From Prionace glauca (Eukaryota > Chordata > Chondrichthyes > Carcharhiniformes > Carcharhinidae), in NCBI GenBank assembly GCA_037974335.1, contig CM075760.1, positions 42,350,103-42,414,102 on the forward strand: DNA of 64,000 nt, written 5' to 3'. The notes beneath the pieces are model-generated. The model had not been told where the DNA came from. It ran no database searches and saw only the letters and a program-made list of their open reading frames with translations. Numbering within the stretch: the stretch's first letter is position 1; each line of letters opens with the position of its first letter. Both the position numbers and the translations under genes were made by a program. Of the stretch, positions 1 to 10,300 are shown piece after piece.

Positions 1-550
1 AATGTATCGCAACTTCCAATGTGTCATATGTGATTTGTGAGTGAGTTCACAGTACCTAGCTATTAAATTCCTGAGCTGTCACTCAGGGTCTTTCCCCACA
101 CTGGCTGAAATACATGAAAAAGTGTCACCCAGCAGAGCGAGGAGATTTTATGTGTCACCAAGAGCTCCTTACAAGGCTCACATTATTATGGAATGCTTTA
201 GTTCAGCCCCAGGGAGACAGCTCCTCCAAATATCACCCAGCCAGACAGCACATCAACAACCCTCCTTCCTCATGAAGTTTGACAGCACAAAAAGAGGTCT
301 TTTAGCCCATCGTGTCTGCACTGGCCATCGAACACCAATTGATTCCAATCCCATCATCCAGCACTTCACTTGGTGCAGGCAGTTATTGGTTCAGACGGTG
401 GAGCAGGAAAAAACTCACGATTCTGCTCTTCATTGCGTGGGAATTTACATCTGAAACTCATTGATAACCTCACTACACAATCAGCTCTAACCAGGGGTCA
501 GAGCCCTGAGCAGGGCTTTTATATGTTGTCACTGAGCATCAAGCAGCAAA
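1..550. other. No recognisable gene; faint LINE-end similarity
   Basis: I see no credible exon here. Around 285-370 there are phrases typical of shark LINE 3' ends read on the minus strand (the 'gcccatcgtgtctgcactgg' type), so this is probably old repeat debris. The open frames across it have no domain signature. Confidence 0.4.
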
Positions 551-734
551 AAGAATGAAACAACAGTTACGCCACACAGCTCCGGGGATCCAGGTTCAAA
601 TTCAGCTTATGCTATAGCTTTTCAGGTGTTCATGAAAATGCATCTTAAATGCCTGCTTGCACCATCCTGAAGTCTAAGAGGAGGTGAGAGAAACTGGAGT
701 AAGATGTGAGTTTAGAGCTAGGACAAGGGGGAAA

Positions 735-950
735 CTTAAAAGAGATTTGCTGCCTCAAAGCACCAGTGACCCAGGTTCAATTCCTGGCTTGGGTCAGAGT
801 TTGTGCAGAGTTTGCATGTTCTCCCCAGATCTGCATGTGTTTCCTCCGGGTGCTCCTGTTCCCTCCCACAGGCCAATGATGTACAGGTCAGCTTGATTGG
901 CTATGCTAAATTGCCCCTTGGCATCCCAAGATGTGTAGCTTAGGTGCAGT
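735..950 (+). mobile_element. HE1-like tRNA-derived SINE, diverged
   Basis: The order of blocks matches the shark HE1-type SINE: a tRNA-like box B ('caggttcaattcctggc'), then the 'gtttgcatgttctcccc' block, then 'tttcctccgggtgctcc', then 'gattggctatgctaaattgcccc'. The 5' tRNA part is eroded. It lies directly upstream of a LINE fragment. Confidence 0.75.
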
Positions 951-954
951 AGGC

Positions 955-1595
955 ATTCAGTATGCTTGGTTTCATCGGTCAGAACATTGAATACAGGAGT
1001 TGGAATTTCTTGTTGAAGTTATACAAGACATTGGTAAGGCCACATTTGGAATATTGTGTGCCATTCTGGTCACCTTATTATAGACAGTGTATTATTAAAC
1101 TAGAAAGAATGCAGAAAAGATTTATTAGGATGCTACCGGGACTTGATGGATTGAGTTATAAGGAGAGGCTGGATAGACTGGGGATTTTTCTCTGGAGCGT
1201 AGGAGGCTGAGGGATGATCTTATAGAGGTCTATAAAATAATGAGGGGCACAGAGCAGCTAGATAGTCAATACCTTTTCCCAAAGGTAGGGGAGTTTAAAA
1301 CTATAGTGCATAGGTTTAAGGTGAGAGGGGAGAGATACAGAAGTATCCAGGGGGCAATTTTTTCACAAAGAGAGTGGTGAGCATCTGGAACAGGTTGTCA
1401 GAGGTAGTAGTAGAGGCGGGTACAATGTTGTCTTTGAAAAAGCATTTAGATAGTTACATGGGTAAGATGGGTATAGAAGGATATGGGCCAAATGCAGGCA
1501 ATTGGGATTAGTTTAGGGGTTTAAAAAAAAGGGCACCATGGACAAGTTGGGCCGAAGTGCCTGTTTCCATGTTGTAAACCTCTATGACTCGACGT
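955..1595 (+). mobile_element. CR1-like LINE fragment, C-terminal RT region and 3' end
   Basis: A frame at 962-1210 encodes the C-terminal end of a CR1/L2-type ORF2, with the hallmark KLYKTLVRPHLEYC and a following QKRFIRMLPG segment. Downstream DNA continues the usual order (LRDDLIEVYKIM-like, then FFTQRVV-like regions in broken frames) and ends in the 'gggccgaagtgcctgtttccatgttgtaaacctctatgactc' type of tail. It is 5' truncated and carries frame breaks. The same family recurs at 25785-27230. Confidence 0.85.
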
Positions 1596-1599
1596 GATG

Positions 1600-2220
1600 A
1601 AATAGCTCATTTTGTTTTCTTTATTAACCACATATATGAATTAAACTATGAAGGGAGTAACCAGTCATGAAACAGATTATTGTACAATTGATGAACCTTG
1701 ATTAAGTTATAAATAATGAATCAATAATCAAAGACTGGATTTTCATCCAAAACTTGTCAAGTTGAATTATTATATGTCTCTCTGTTTGTGTGAGAAACAA
1801 TAATTTCAGACAAACTGTTCTAATAATGAAGGATCTCTGATAAAGGTCCCGAGGAATGGTACATTATAATCTTTAGTTTGATCCAGTGGATAGCAAAATA
1901 TTTCAAAATCAAGAGATTTTAGCTCTCTTGTATTCTTCTCTGATGTACTGAGGCTGGGTGGCCAATGTGCTGAAGAATAAATTGGATTAACCCAAGCAGC
2001 AGCTTGAGCTAATTATTAACCGAGGAGAAGCTTGACTCTGACACAGGGTGCTAGCCACTCAGGGGTTAAAAGCCAGGGCTCTGTAATGATTTGTTGCTGG
2101 CTAATTACTGAAGACACTCACTCAAGGCACGATTCACATGTCTATGTCAGCAAGTGGGACTGTATCTGAGATAAAGTTTTGAGAGCGGAATGCTGTGATG
2201 GATTAACACCCAGATAAAGT
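1600..2220. other. AT-rich stretch, nothing recognised
   Basis: No domain, RNA gene or repeat family was recognised between the LINE tail and the next repeat. Confidence 0.4.
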
Positions 2221-2224
2221 TGCA

Positions 2225-2440
2225 AAAGTCATTGTCTGATTTGATTTATTATTGTCAATGTATTAACATACAGTGAAAAGTATTGTTTCTTGTGTGCCGT
2301 ACAGAGAAAGGGTACCTTACGTAGAGGAGAGGATGCAGAATACAGTGTTACAGTCATAAGAGTTAGAATAAAGTTTTAGAAGTGTAGAACGAGTAGAAGA
2401 TAGAATGAGAGGGTTTGCTGGGCACAGCTTGCAAGAAGTC
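2225..2440 (+). repeat. Old interspersed repeat relic
   Basis: The phrases 'tgatttgatttattattgtca' and 'acagtgaaaagtattgtttcttg' belong to a repeat that I recognise as widespread in shark DNA. It looks like a 5' truncated LINE or SINE piece. The family name is not certain. Confidence 0.55.
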
Positions 2441-2594
2441 GCCACACTTCAGCATCATCTTGGAAATTTCCCTGGATTGATATGCAAACCCCTATCCTTT
2501 AATAATAATTTTAATGTTAATTTAATGTTGTAAAACTTATAATCCAAAGAATCCTGTCCTGCCTTAATTAAGTCTTGTTTGAACATACATTTTC

Positions 2595-2765
2595 TTTCGT
2601 GGAGTGTGGGTGTCACCGACTAGGCCAGTATTTTTATTGTCTATTCCTAATTATCCTTGAGGTGGTGGTGAGCTGCCCTTCCTGAACCGCTGCAGTCCCT
2701 GTGATTTGAGGTACGCTCGCAGTGCTGATAGGGAAGGAATTTACTTAATCATTCTTAGATTGGGG
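2595..2765 (+). repeat. Interspersed repeat fragment
   Basis: The 'tatttttattgtctattcc' and 'gaggtggtggtgagctgcc' blocks followed by 'tgaaccgctgcagtcc' are a common dispersed block in shark genomes. The copy is short and diverged. Confidence 0.6.
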
Positions 2766-2984
2766 TGACTGAGATTAGTTTTTTACTGATAAGAAAATCA
2801 GAGTACAATCAGATAACACAGTGGGAAAGACATAAAAAGTTACTCTGGTGTGTTTTAATCAAGCCGATTTCGCATTTATCCAAAATATAACACTGCAGCC
2901 CAATTCAAGGAGTTATTAACACCAGCAGAAACAAACTCCAACTGTCAGAACTGAAATATAGAACATTCACTGAACAGCAGGAGG

Positions 2985-3210
2985 CCATTCAGCCCATCAT
3001 GTCTGTGCTGGCTGGAAAAGTATTGTCCAGTTTTGTCCTACTTTGCAGCTCTTGATCTGTCCCTCTGTGTGCTGCAGAATCTGAACTGTGTATCTAAGTT
3101 CCTGTTTAATGTGATGAGGGTTGGTGCCTCTCCTATCCTTTCAGGCAGTGAGTTCCAGATCCCCATGACTCTCGGTGAAATGATTCCTTCACTAACCCTC
3201 CTAATCCTTC
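2985..3210 (-). mobile_element. LINE 3'-end relic
   Basis: Read on the minus strand this is a LINE tail: 'ggccattcagcccatcatg' is the complement of the usual end, and 'ttccagatccccatgactct' corresponds to the complement of a degraded FFTQRVV...WN region. It is strongly diverged. Confidence 0.6.
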
Positions 3211-3384
3211 AATCTTTCATTCATTAGATTTGAAAATTGAACACATTGTAATGATATTAAAAACTTGCCAACTGGCTTCAGCTTTCTGCCACAAGATTTA
3301 CTTGACATATACTTTTATAATTGATTAATCTGGTGACCAGAACTGTGCTCAGTTCTCTAGCTTGCTCTGATTAGCATTTTATAA

Positions 3385-3450
3385 ATATAAACAGAATATG
3401 TTGGGTCTGGCAGCATCTGTGTGGAGAAACAGAGTTAATCTTTTGGATCT
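3385..3450 (-). mobile_element. PLE-type 3'-end fragment
   Basis: The block containing 'gggtctggcagcatctgtg' followed by 'gagaaacagagttaatc' is the complement of the shark repeat end whose sense strand reads '...cacagatgctgccagacc...'. It interrupts the LINE relic that continues to about 4030. Similar ends occur at 19925-20016, 58286-58331 and 59610-59741. Confidence 0.5.
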
Positions 3451-3454
3451 AAAT

Positions 3455-4030
3455 GTCCAGCCTCCTTCATGGATGTCTGGATGTTGACTCCAAATTCTCT
3501 CTGATCCTCTGTAATTCTCAGCATCATCCCCTTTATTGTTCATTCCCTTGTCTTGTCTAATGTCCCAAATTCATTCTCCCTCACTGCTCCAGATCGAATT
3601 CCATGTGCCATTTTTCTGCCCATCTGACCAGCCCACTGATATCTTCCTGCAGTCCACGGCTTTCTTCTGGATTGTTAAACATAAATACAATTGTTGTATC
3701 ATCTGCAAACTGAATCATGAACCTTACATTTAAGTCTAAGTTATAGAACATTTCAGCGCAGAACAGGCCCTTCGGCCCACGATGTTGCGCCGACCAGTTA
3801 CAAAAACAATGACCCACTAGCCTATACCTATCCCTTTTCGTCCATAAACCTATCTACAGATCTCTTAAACGCCCCCAAACTAGGCGCATTTACATTTTAT
3901 GTCAAACATGACAAAAAAGATATAAGTGGGACAGACGCGATGGATGGGATAGATTTTGAGCACGTCACAAAAGATTGAGCAGCCCAGAAAGGACTGATGA
4001 GACTGAGATTGGTAAAAAGTCTAAATTTGT
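3455..4030 (-). mobile_element. LINE RT relic with a second LINE tail inserted
   Basis: On the minus strand the frame near 3581-3735 reads FADDTTIVFMFN then EDISGLVRWAEKWHMEFD, the FADDT catalytic motif and following segment of a CR1-type reverse transcriptase. A separate LINE 3' tail (3738-3897, minus, 'acaggcccttcggcccacgat') is inserted into it. The same LINE relic lies downstream of the broken zinc-finger copy at 13600-14120, suggesting both were copied together. Confidence 0.75.
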
Positions 4031-4391
4031 TAAAGTAACTTGATTTTCAATCTGCTGAGAGCTATAAAGTTCTGTTTGATTGATAAGTGGAATAATTGAG
4101 AACGGAAATGCAGGTAGCAGATTCAGGTGACAAAAAGGATATGCATACACTGGAAGAGCACACTCAGGAAGTTGTGCAGTGACACCAGGAAAGTCTCTGC
4201 CCACTGCTTGGAGAAGTAGGTGGCGAACACCAGGTTCTGATCTGGATTTGGAATGAAGGGAAGAACAAACCATTCTTTCCATTCTGGCTGGTTCTGTAAT
4301 TACAGAGCCTGTTTCTGGAAGAATTCTTGGGTCTTGTCAATCCTATTTGACTGGACAGCACTGTGGAACCTCATTGGTAACCAGACACTAT

Positions 4392-5540
4392 TCAGTCCTG
4401 GATGTGATTAACAGCAGCAATAACAGCAGAATCCAACCCCTGCTGTCGCCTGTGAACTTGCTGATGTTTCAGCAGGTTGCTTGACTGAGCGAATCCCTTC
4501 CCACACATGGAACAGTTGAACGGCCTTTCCCCAGTGTGAACTCGCTGGTGTTTCAGAAGATTCTGTTTACTTTTAAATCTCTTTTCACAATCAGAACATT
4601 CAAAAGGTCTCTGATCAGTGTGAACAAGTTGGTGTGTAGTCAGGTGGGATGACTGAGTGAATCTCTTGCTGCACAGGAGGCAAGTGTAAGGTCTCTCTCC
4701 ACTGTGAATTCGCCGGTGTATCAGAAGGTCGGATGTGTCAATGAATTCCTGACAACACACAGGGCAGGTGAACGGCCTCTCCCCAGTGTGAACTCGACGG
4801 TGTCTCAGAAGGTGGGCTAATCGAGTGAATCCCTTCCCACAGAGAGAGCAGGTGAATGGCCTCTCCCCAGTGTGAGTGCACTGGTGTTTCAGAAGATCCT
4901 TTTTGCTTTTAAATGTTTTCTCACATTCAGAACAATTGATTGGTCTCTGATCAGTGTGAACAAATCGGTGTTTCAGGAGCTGCGATGAACAAGTGAATCC
5001 CTTTCCACACACGGGGCAGATGAACGGCCTCTCCCCAGTGTGAGTGCGTTGGTGAATCAATAAATCCTTTCTGCTTTTAAAGTTTTTCTCACAGTCAGAA
5101 TATTTAAATGGTCTCTGATCAGTGTGAACACTTTGGTGTGTCAGGAGGTGGGACGACTGAGTGAATCCCTTCCCACACATGTTGCAGATGAACGGCCTCT
5201 CCCCAGTGTGAGTGCGTTGGTGAATCAATAAATCCTTTCTGCTTTTAAAGCTCTTCTCACAATCAGAACATTTAAATGGTCTCTGATCAGAGTGAACCTG
5301 GTGGTGATTCCGGAGGTTTGATAAGGCATTAAATCCCTTCCCACACTGAAGACAGGTGAATGGCCTCTCACCAGTATGGACGTGCTGGTGTGTGTACAGG
5401 CTGGATGCCTGAGTGAATCCCTTCCCACACACAGAGCAGGTGAATGGTCTCTCCCCAGTGTGAATACGTCGATGGGTTTCCAATTCAGATGGGTAATTGA
5501 ATCCTATCCCACAGTCCGCACATTTCCACGGTTTCTCCAT
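4392..5540 (-). CDS. C2H2 zinc-finger protein, 13 fingers (last exon)
   Basis: The 382-residue product is almost wholly tandem C2H2 fingers with H/C linkers. It is presumably a nuclear DNA-binding regulator; no KRAB, SCAN or BTB domain is encoded in this exon. It starts MEKPWKCADCG and ends in a 19-residue tail after the last finger (GLDSAVIAAVNHIQD). Linkers alternate between TGERP and TDQRP or SDQRP. Fingers after a DQRP linker share the helix type FKSRKDLLIHQ, which points to growth by two-finger units. Finger 6 has lost its first cysteine (FKYSDC). The ATG is the first in-frame one before finger 1; upstream non-coding exons are likely. A broken paralogue lies at 12798-13575. Target and function are unknown. 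Confidence 0.9.
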   Translation of the reverse strand: MEKPWKCADCGIGFNYPSELETHRRIHTGERPFTCSVCGKGFTQASSLYTHQHVHTGERPFTCLQCGKGFNALSNLRNHHQVHSDQRPFKCSDCEKSFKSRKDLLIHQRTHTGERPFICNMCGKGFTQSSHLLTHQSVHTDQRPFKYSDCEKNFKSRKDLLIHQRTHTGERPFICPVCGKGFTCSSQLLKHRFVHTDQRPINCSECEKTFKSKKDLLKHQCTHTGERPFTCSLCGKGFTRLAHLLRHRRVHTGERPFTCPVCCQEFIDTSDLLIHRRIHSGERPYTCLLCSKRFTQSSHLTTHQLVHTDQRPFECSDCEKRFKSKQNLLKHQRVHTGERPFNCSMCGKGFAQSSNLLKHQQVHRRQQGLDSAVIAAVNHIQD

Positions 5541-6597
5541 TATTATTGACCGGCTATTGGGCGTAGGTGGAATGCAGATTTGAGCTCACTATCAGATCAG
5601 CCATGATGTCATTAAATGGTGGAACTGGCCTGTGGGGCCGAATGGCCTATTGCTGCTCCTTATTCACATGGTGCAGGTGTCCTCATGACTTGCCAGGTTA
5701 TACAATCAGTTGAAACCAGGTTCACACAAAGAACGCGAGTACGGTGTCTAGCTGATTTAAATGTGTTTTTTTTCACACTGTGTAACTGGTTAAAGTTCTG
5801 TTCCAGCTGTGGAAAAATAACAGATGTCTGTGTCTCGGGGCTTTTCCAGTCACAATGATGCTGAATAATTTCCCAAAGACAAAATAGGCAAACATTTCTC
5901 CTTCCACATTCAGAGGCCTTTGATATTCAGATTCTGAAGAATTGTGTGACACTGTCAGATCCCAAGACGTTTGGTTTGAATCGCCCGTCTGCAGATATTC
6001 TGGAAAAGGAGTTTACATTGAATTACTTTGAATATACAAGACACAAATAAACCATTCAGTTTAATGCTTTATATATGACACAGCTTCTCCCATCCCATAT
6101 ACCTCATCACAGCCTTTCAGTTGATTTTTCTATTTCTTTTTCTCTTGTGCGCTTCTCCCATTTCCTTTTGAAACAATCTCAGCACTTTCCTCAACTCATT
6201 TCTGTGGTAATTCTCAACCTGTGAGTGAACAAATTTGTCCTTATTGCCTTCCTGGATTTATTAGTAACTATCTAGTATTTATGACTCTTTGTTTATTGAT
6301 TGCTCCTCCTTTTAGATTCTGTCACAAGTGGAAGCATTCTTTCCACATATCCCCTGTCCAAGGCTCTGGTAATTATAAAGACTTGTATCAGGTCACTGCT
6401 CTACAAAAAAAAACTTCAATCCATTTAATTTTTCCTGAAAGCTGTAATCTCTGTTTACAAAAACCATCACAACCAATGCAGAATATAAATTACAGAGAGA
6501 CAAATATTTCTATTGGGGTTGAGTTTTCTGTGTAAATCGTCAACTTGTATGTAAAAACAGTTTTAAAAATAAGCCCACAATAGAAACGCTGAACAGA
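5541..6597 (-). other. Upstream region of the 13-finger gene: intron and candidate exon
   Basis: On the minus strand a pyrimidine-rich acceptor (ending 'aaactccttttccag') at about 6009 precedes a candidate 5' exon running toward 5860. Its sequence ('gactggaaaagccccgagac') recurs in diverged form at 16600-16830. The same acceptor phrase occurs before the exon at about 18490-18645. A LINE tail relic (+) lies at 5605-5665. About 6010-6480 shows only weak repeat debris. Confidence 0.45.
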
Positions 6598-7000
6598 CAA
6601 TTCTCTTTCCTCCACTCCCAGTTTTCTCCCTCCCTCTCCTCTGCCTGGGTTCAGTTCTCCAGCTCCTCTCTGCAGACTGACAATAAAACCGATGGGTCTT
6701 ATTGGGGATGTTGGAGCCTCCAGCGGGTGTTTGTGAATCCTCCCCGCCCACCTCCCAGGGTTTCCTTCCTTCCCAGAGATCAGAGTCCTCATTGATTTGA
6801 GGCCAAAGTGTAACCTCTTATTTACAGTCCCCCTCCCCCATCCTCTGATGTGAACCATCCTCCAGTGTCTAAGCCAGGATGGGGCCGTTAACCTGGGCCT
6901 GTTCTCGGGAGGGAGAAGCCCCGAAGCTGCAAACCAGGGAGCTGACAATGTTTCTGAAGGGTTTGCGGATCCACAAAGTGTTTCCAGACCCGCCCCAATA
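6598..7000 (-). promoter_or_regulatory. 5' exon / promoter arm of the minus-strand zinc-finger gene
   Basis: This is the left arm of an inverted repeat whose right arm is 7345-7737. Read outward, both begin near 'ggaaacactttgtggatcc' and run to 'gaaaactgggagtggagg'. The arms look over 90% identical by eye. In this arm the stretch where the right arm has a consensus splice donor is altered, so its splicing may differ. Confidence 0.65.
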
Positions 7001-7344
7001 TCCAGCCGCCGGTTCCAGCGCCTCCCCCTCCGCTGCTGCAAAGTTTGCTCCGCATTCACCGGGTTTCTTCTGAGTGTTGGTCTCCAGCTCCGCCCCTCAT
7101 TCACTCCGATTGGTTGGAGGACCAGCCGCTCCTGCTCAGTCCTCCTGCCCCGCCCTTCATTCGCTCCGATTGGTTGGAGGACCAGCCGCTCCCGCTCCGT
7201 ACTCCAGCCCCGCCCCCTCTTTCTATTGGCCCAGATCTGCCGTCAATCAGTCCCCGGGCATTGTGATTTGGAGCATACGCAGTGTCACTGCTGTCCTTGG
7301 CGCTTGTTCGTCCCGGAGAAGCGGAGTCAGCGTTAGGCGGTGGC
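7001..7344. promoter_or_regulatory. Bidirectional GC-rich promoter with CCAAT and GC boxes
   Basis: This CpG-rich block separates two head-to-head zinc-finger genes. It holds two direct copies of a roughly 60-bp unit containing 'ccgattggttggagg' (inverted CCAAT boxes), a third ATTGG at 7226, and several 'ccgcccc' GC boxes. No TATA box is evident. The layout suggests shared initiation toward both genes. Confidence 0.65.
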
Positions 7345-7842
7345 TGGGAGGGTCTGGAAACACTTTGTGGATCCGCAAACCCTTCAGAATCATTGTCAGC
7401 TCCCTGGTTTGCAGCTTCGGGGCTTCTCCCTCTCTCCCTCCCGGGAACAGGCCCAGGTTAACGGCCCCATCCTGGCTCAGTTCACATCAGAGGATGGGGA
7501 AGGGGGACAGTAAATAAGAGGTTACACTTTGGCCTCAAATCAATGAGGACTCTGATCTCTGGTAAGGAAGGAAACCCTGGGAGGTAGGCGGGGAGGATTC
7601 ACAAACATCCGCTGGAGGCCCCAACACCCCAATAAGACCCATTGGTTTCATTGCCAGTCTGCAGACAGGAGCTGGAGAACTGAACCCAGACAGAGGAGAG
7701 GGAGGGAGAAAACTGGGAGTGGAGGAAAGAAATGGTGAGATGGATTTGGATTTCAACCCAAGGAGCGGTGGGGGGTAAGTGCTAGACAGGGATTTACAGT
7801 TTTTACAGTTCTTTCACACTTATTTCCTGTTCCATTTCACAG
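7345..7842 (+). other. 5' exon and first intron of the 7-finger gene
   Basis: The right inverted-repeat arm (7345-7737) ends at a good donor, 'gaaatg|gtgaga' at about 7735. The matching acceptor 'tccatttcacag' ends at 7842. A possible earlier donor 'ctctg|gtaagg' near 7562 arises from a base that differs from the left arm (gggaagg there). The exon seems non-coding. Confidence 0.55.
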
Positions 7843-7943
7843 GGATTCGATGGAGAGATTTGCAGTCAGAAATTTTAAACCTAATTTCATGAAACGACAG
7901 ATTGCTTGATTTATTCTCACCTGACTGTCATCAGAATTTGAAC

Positions 7944-8561
7944 ATGGAGCCAAATAGCATCACTCACACAAGTGAGAAACCGTACACTTGTTCTGTTTGT
8001 GGACGAGGCTTTAGCTATTCATCCGGCCTGTCCAGACACAAACGCAGTCACAGCATGGGGAAACCATGGAAATGTGGGGAATGTGAGAAGAAATTCAATT
8101 ACCCATCGGAGCTGGAAACTCATCAACGCAGTCACACTGGTGAGAGGCCATTCTCGTGCTCCGTGTGTGGGAGGGGATTCACTGCGTTATTCATCCTCCA
8201 GTCACACCAGCGAATTCACACAAAAGAGAAGCCATTCAGCTGCACATTCTGTGGAAAGAAGTTCAGGCAATTGTTTGCCCTCACTGTCCACCAGCGAGGT
8301 CACACTGGGGAGAGACCATTCACTTGCTCCCTGTGTGGGAATGGATTCACTCAATCATCTCAACTGTTGATACACCGGCGAGTTCACACTGGTGAAAGGC
8401 CATTCACTTGTTCTGTGTGTGAGAAGAGATTTGCTCAGTCGGCTGCCTTGATGACACACCAGCGAGTTCACACTGGTGAGAGGCCATTCAGTTGCTCTGA
8501 GTGTGGGAAGAGGTTCATTCAGTTAGCCAACCTGCTGACACATGGACGAGTTCACAAGTGA
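7944..8561 (+). CDS. C2H2 zinc-finger protein, 7 fingers
   Basis: I chose the ATG at 7944 ([20 protein letters not shown]), since the frame upstream opens only with a TTG. Seven C2H2 fingers follow, each with two Cys and two His, mostly joined by TGERP or TKEKP linkers and ending RVHK. An acceptor at 7842 begins this exon, and a short upstream frame starting at 7850 ends before the main ATG. At about 205 residues it is small for the family but has no internal break. It shares a bidirectional promoter with the 13-finger gene. It is likely a nuclear DNA-binding protein; the target is unknown. Confidence 0.88.
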   Translation: MEPNSITHTSEKPYTCSVCGRGFSYSSGLSRHKRSHSMGKPWKCGECEKKFNYPSELETHQRSHTGERPFSCSVCGRGFTALFILQSHQRIHTKEKPFSCTFCGKKFRQLFALTVHQRGHTGERPFTCSLCGNGFTQSSQLLIHRRVHTGERPFTCSVCEKRFAQSAALMTHQRVHTGERPFSCSECGKRFIQLANLLTHGRVHK

Positions 8562-8689
8562 CTGCAGAAGTAATGCGGCTGTTAATCACACTGAACCATG
8601 CTCATTCTGATCATTTGAGTTTGTTTATTTATATATAATAAAAATCTCATGTACATGAGACGTAGATGTAAATCATATACACATACCTA

Positions 8690-8845
8690 GAGATATACAT
8701 GGTGGCGTTGTGGTAATGCCACTGGAACAATAATCCGAAGGCCCAGACTAATTCTCTGGTGCCATGGGTTCAAATCCCACAATCAAAAGTGGCAGAATTT
8801 CAATTCAGTTACTAAATCTGGAATATAAAACTAGTCCATTTAACA
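8690..8845 (+). mobile_element. tRNA-derived SINE, 5' half
   Basis: 'tggcgttgtggtaatgccac' followed by a box B 'gggttcaaatccca' and an 'aatttcaattcag' segment is the head of a shark SINE. Other members lie on the minus strand at 42322-42615 and 51879-52045. The 3' half is missing here. Confidence 0.65.
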
Positions 8846-8861
8846 GCTATTGATCTTGTTG

Positions 8862-8985
8862 TCAGTCTGCAAACAGGAGCCTGGAGAACTGAACCCAGAC
8901 AGAAGAGAGGGAGGGAGAAAACAGAGTGTAGGAAAGAAATGGTGAGATCGGTTTAGATTTCAGCCCAGGAAGGAGGGAAAGGCTG
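8862..8985 (+). repeat. Third copy of the zinc-finger 5' exon
   Basis: This stretch repeats the end of the 5' exon found at 7640-7760, including 'gagaactgaacccagacaga' and the donor-like 'aaatggtgagat'. It lies downstream of the 7-finger gene, so it is either an alternative first exon for a further gene or a duplicated relic. Confidence 0.6.
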
Positions 8986-9429
8986 TGGGATGGGGATTTA
9001 TAGAAGTGGGGGAACACAGAGAGCAAAACATGTTCCATCTGTCTGAGCTGGATTTATCTCTAATGAATCATTTTAAAATCCCAAATGCATGTAAGTTCCT
9101 TTTGAATGGCTTTCCTTCTCCCTGTCTCCTCCATCCTCACCTCCAACAAGTGTGAGGAGCACATGGAGCTTTTTCATCACTAAGATTGAGAAAATCCCTT
9201 CAGCTGCCTCTACTGCTTTCCTTCCTTCCACCAACTCACCAAGACAGATTCTGTTTAAAACTCCCCCTTGTCTGAGACCTGAACCCACATCTGACTCAAG
9301 ATAAATCCAGATCAGACAATGGAACATCTTTCTCTAGTTTCTTTCCTATCTCCGCTGTTGCCCTCTCAAGTCTCATCTTATCCATGAGACCCATCTCCTG
9401 CACCGTCAACTGTATTCCCTGTAAACTAC

Positions 9430-10080
9430 CGAAGAACGTACACAAAAATGAACAGAGGAATTTGGAGCAGGCCACTCAGCCCATCAAATACATTGCACAA
9501 TTCTGTAACATCATTATTGATCTGATTGCAGCCTCAACCCCACTTTCCTCTTTAACCCCTAAAACTCTTGATTCCCTTGTCAATCAAGCATTTATTTAAC
9601 TCAACCTTTCAAAATATTCAGTAACTGTGCCTTCACTGCTCTCCAGGGAAGAGGATTCCACAGAGTAATGACTCTCAGAGGAAACATTTCTCCTCCTCTC
9701 TATCTTAAATTCTGGACCCAGTGTTTTTAGCCTAACGCCCCAAGTCCTTGTCTCTCTTATGAAGGGGAAGACACCTCCTGAGCATATACACTGTCAAGTC
9801 CCCTCACGATCTTAAACATTTCAATAAGATTGACTCATTCTTCTGAACTTCAATAGATACAAGCCCAATCTGCCTCATATTTCCTCTGACACACTCCCTC
9901 ATCCCAGAAATCAGTCGATTGAACTATCTCCTAACTATGTTTCTAATATAACTATATCCTATCATAAGTAAGGACATCAAAACTGTACAGTATTCCAGAT
10001 GTGGCCTTGCCAACACCCTCTACAACTGGCAGTATAACATCCCTGTTTTCACATCCTGTTCCCCTTGCAATAAAGAACAC
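9430..10080 (-). mobile_element. CR1-like LINE relic, 3' half
   Basis: The complement reads as the 3' half of a LINE: tail near 9430-9480 ('ggagcaggccactcagccc'), then FFTQRVV-like, RGDLIE-like and RPHLEY-like regions in order up to 10080. It has many frame breaks and no intact ORF. Confidence 0.75.
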
Positions 10081-10300
10081 TTGTTAATCATGTGGAGACA
10101 GGGGGGGTCCCAGAGGACTGGAAAGTAGCTAATGTGACACTGCTGTTTAGGAAGGGAGTGAGGCAGCAGATGGAAAATTATAGGATGGTTAGCCTAACTT
10201 CGGTCATTGACAAGATTTTAGAGTCAATTATTAATGATGAGATCATGGAGCACTTGGAAGTGCCTGATAAGATAGGACTGAGTGAGCACGGCTTCGTCAA

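Noticed and set aside
7074-7517. Plus-strand frame of 147 codons over the zinc-finger promoter
   Set aside because: It arises from CpG-rich promoter repeats and a non-coding exon; no protein motif is present.
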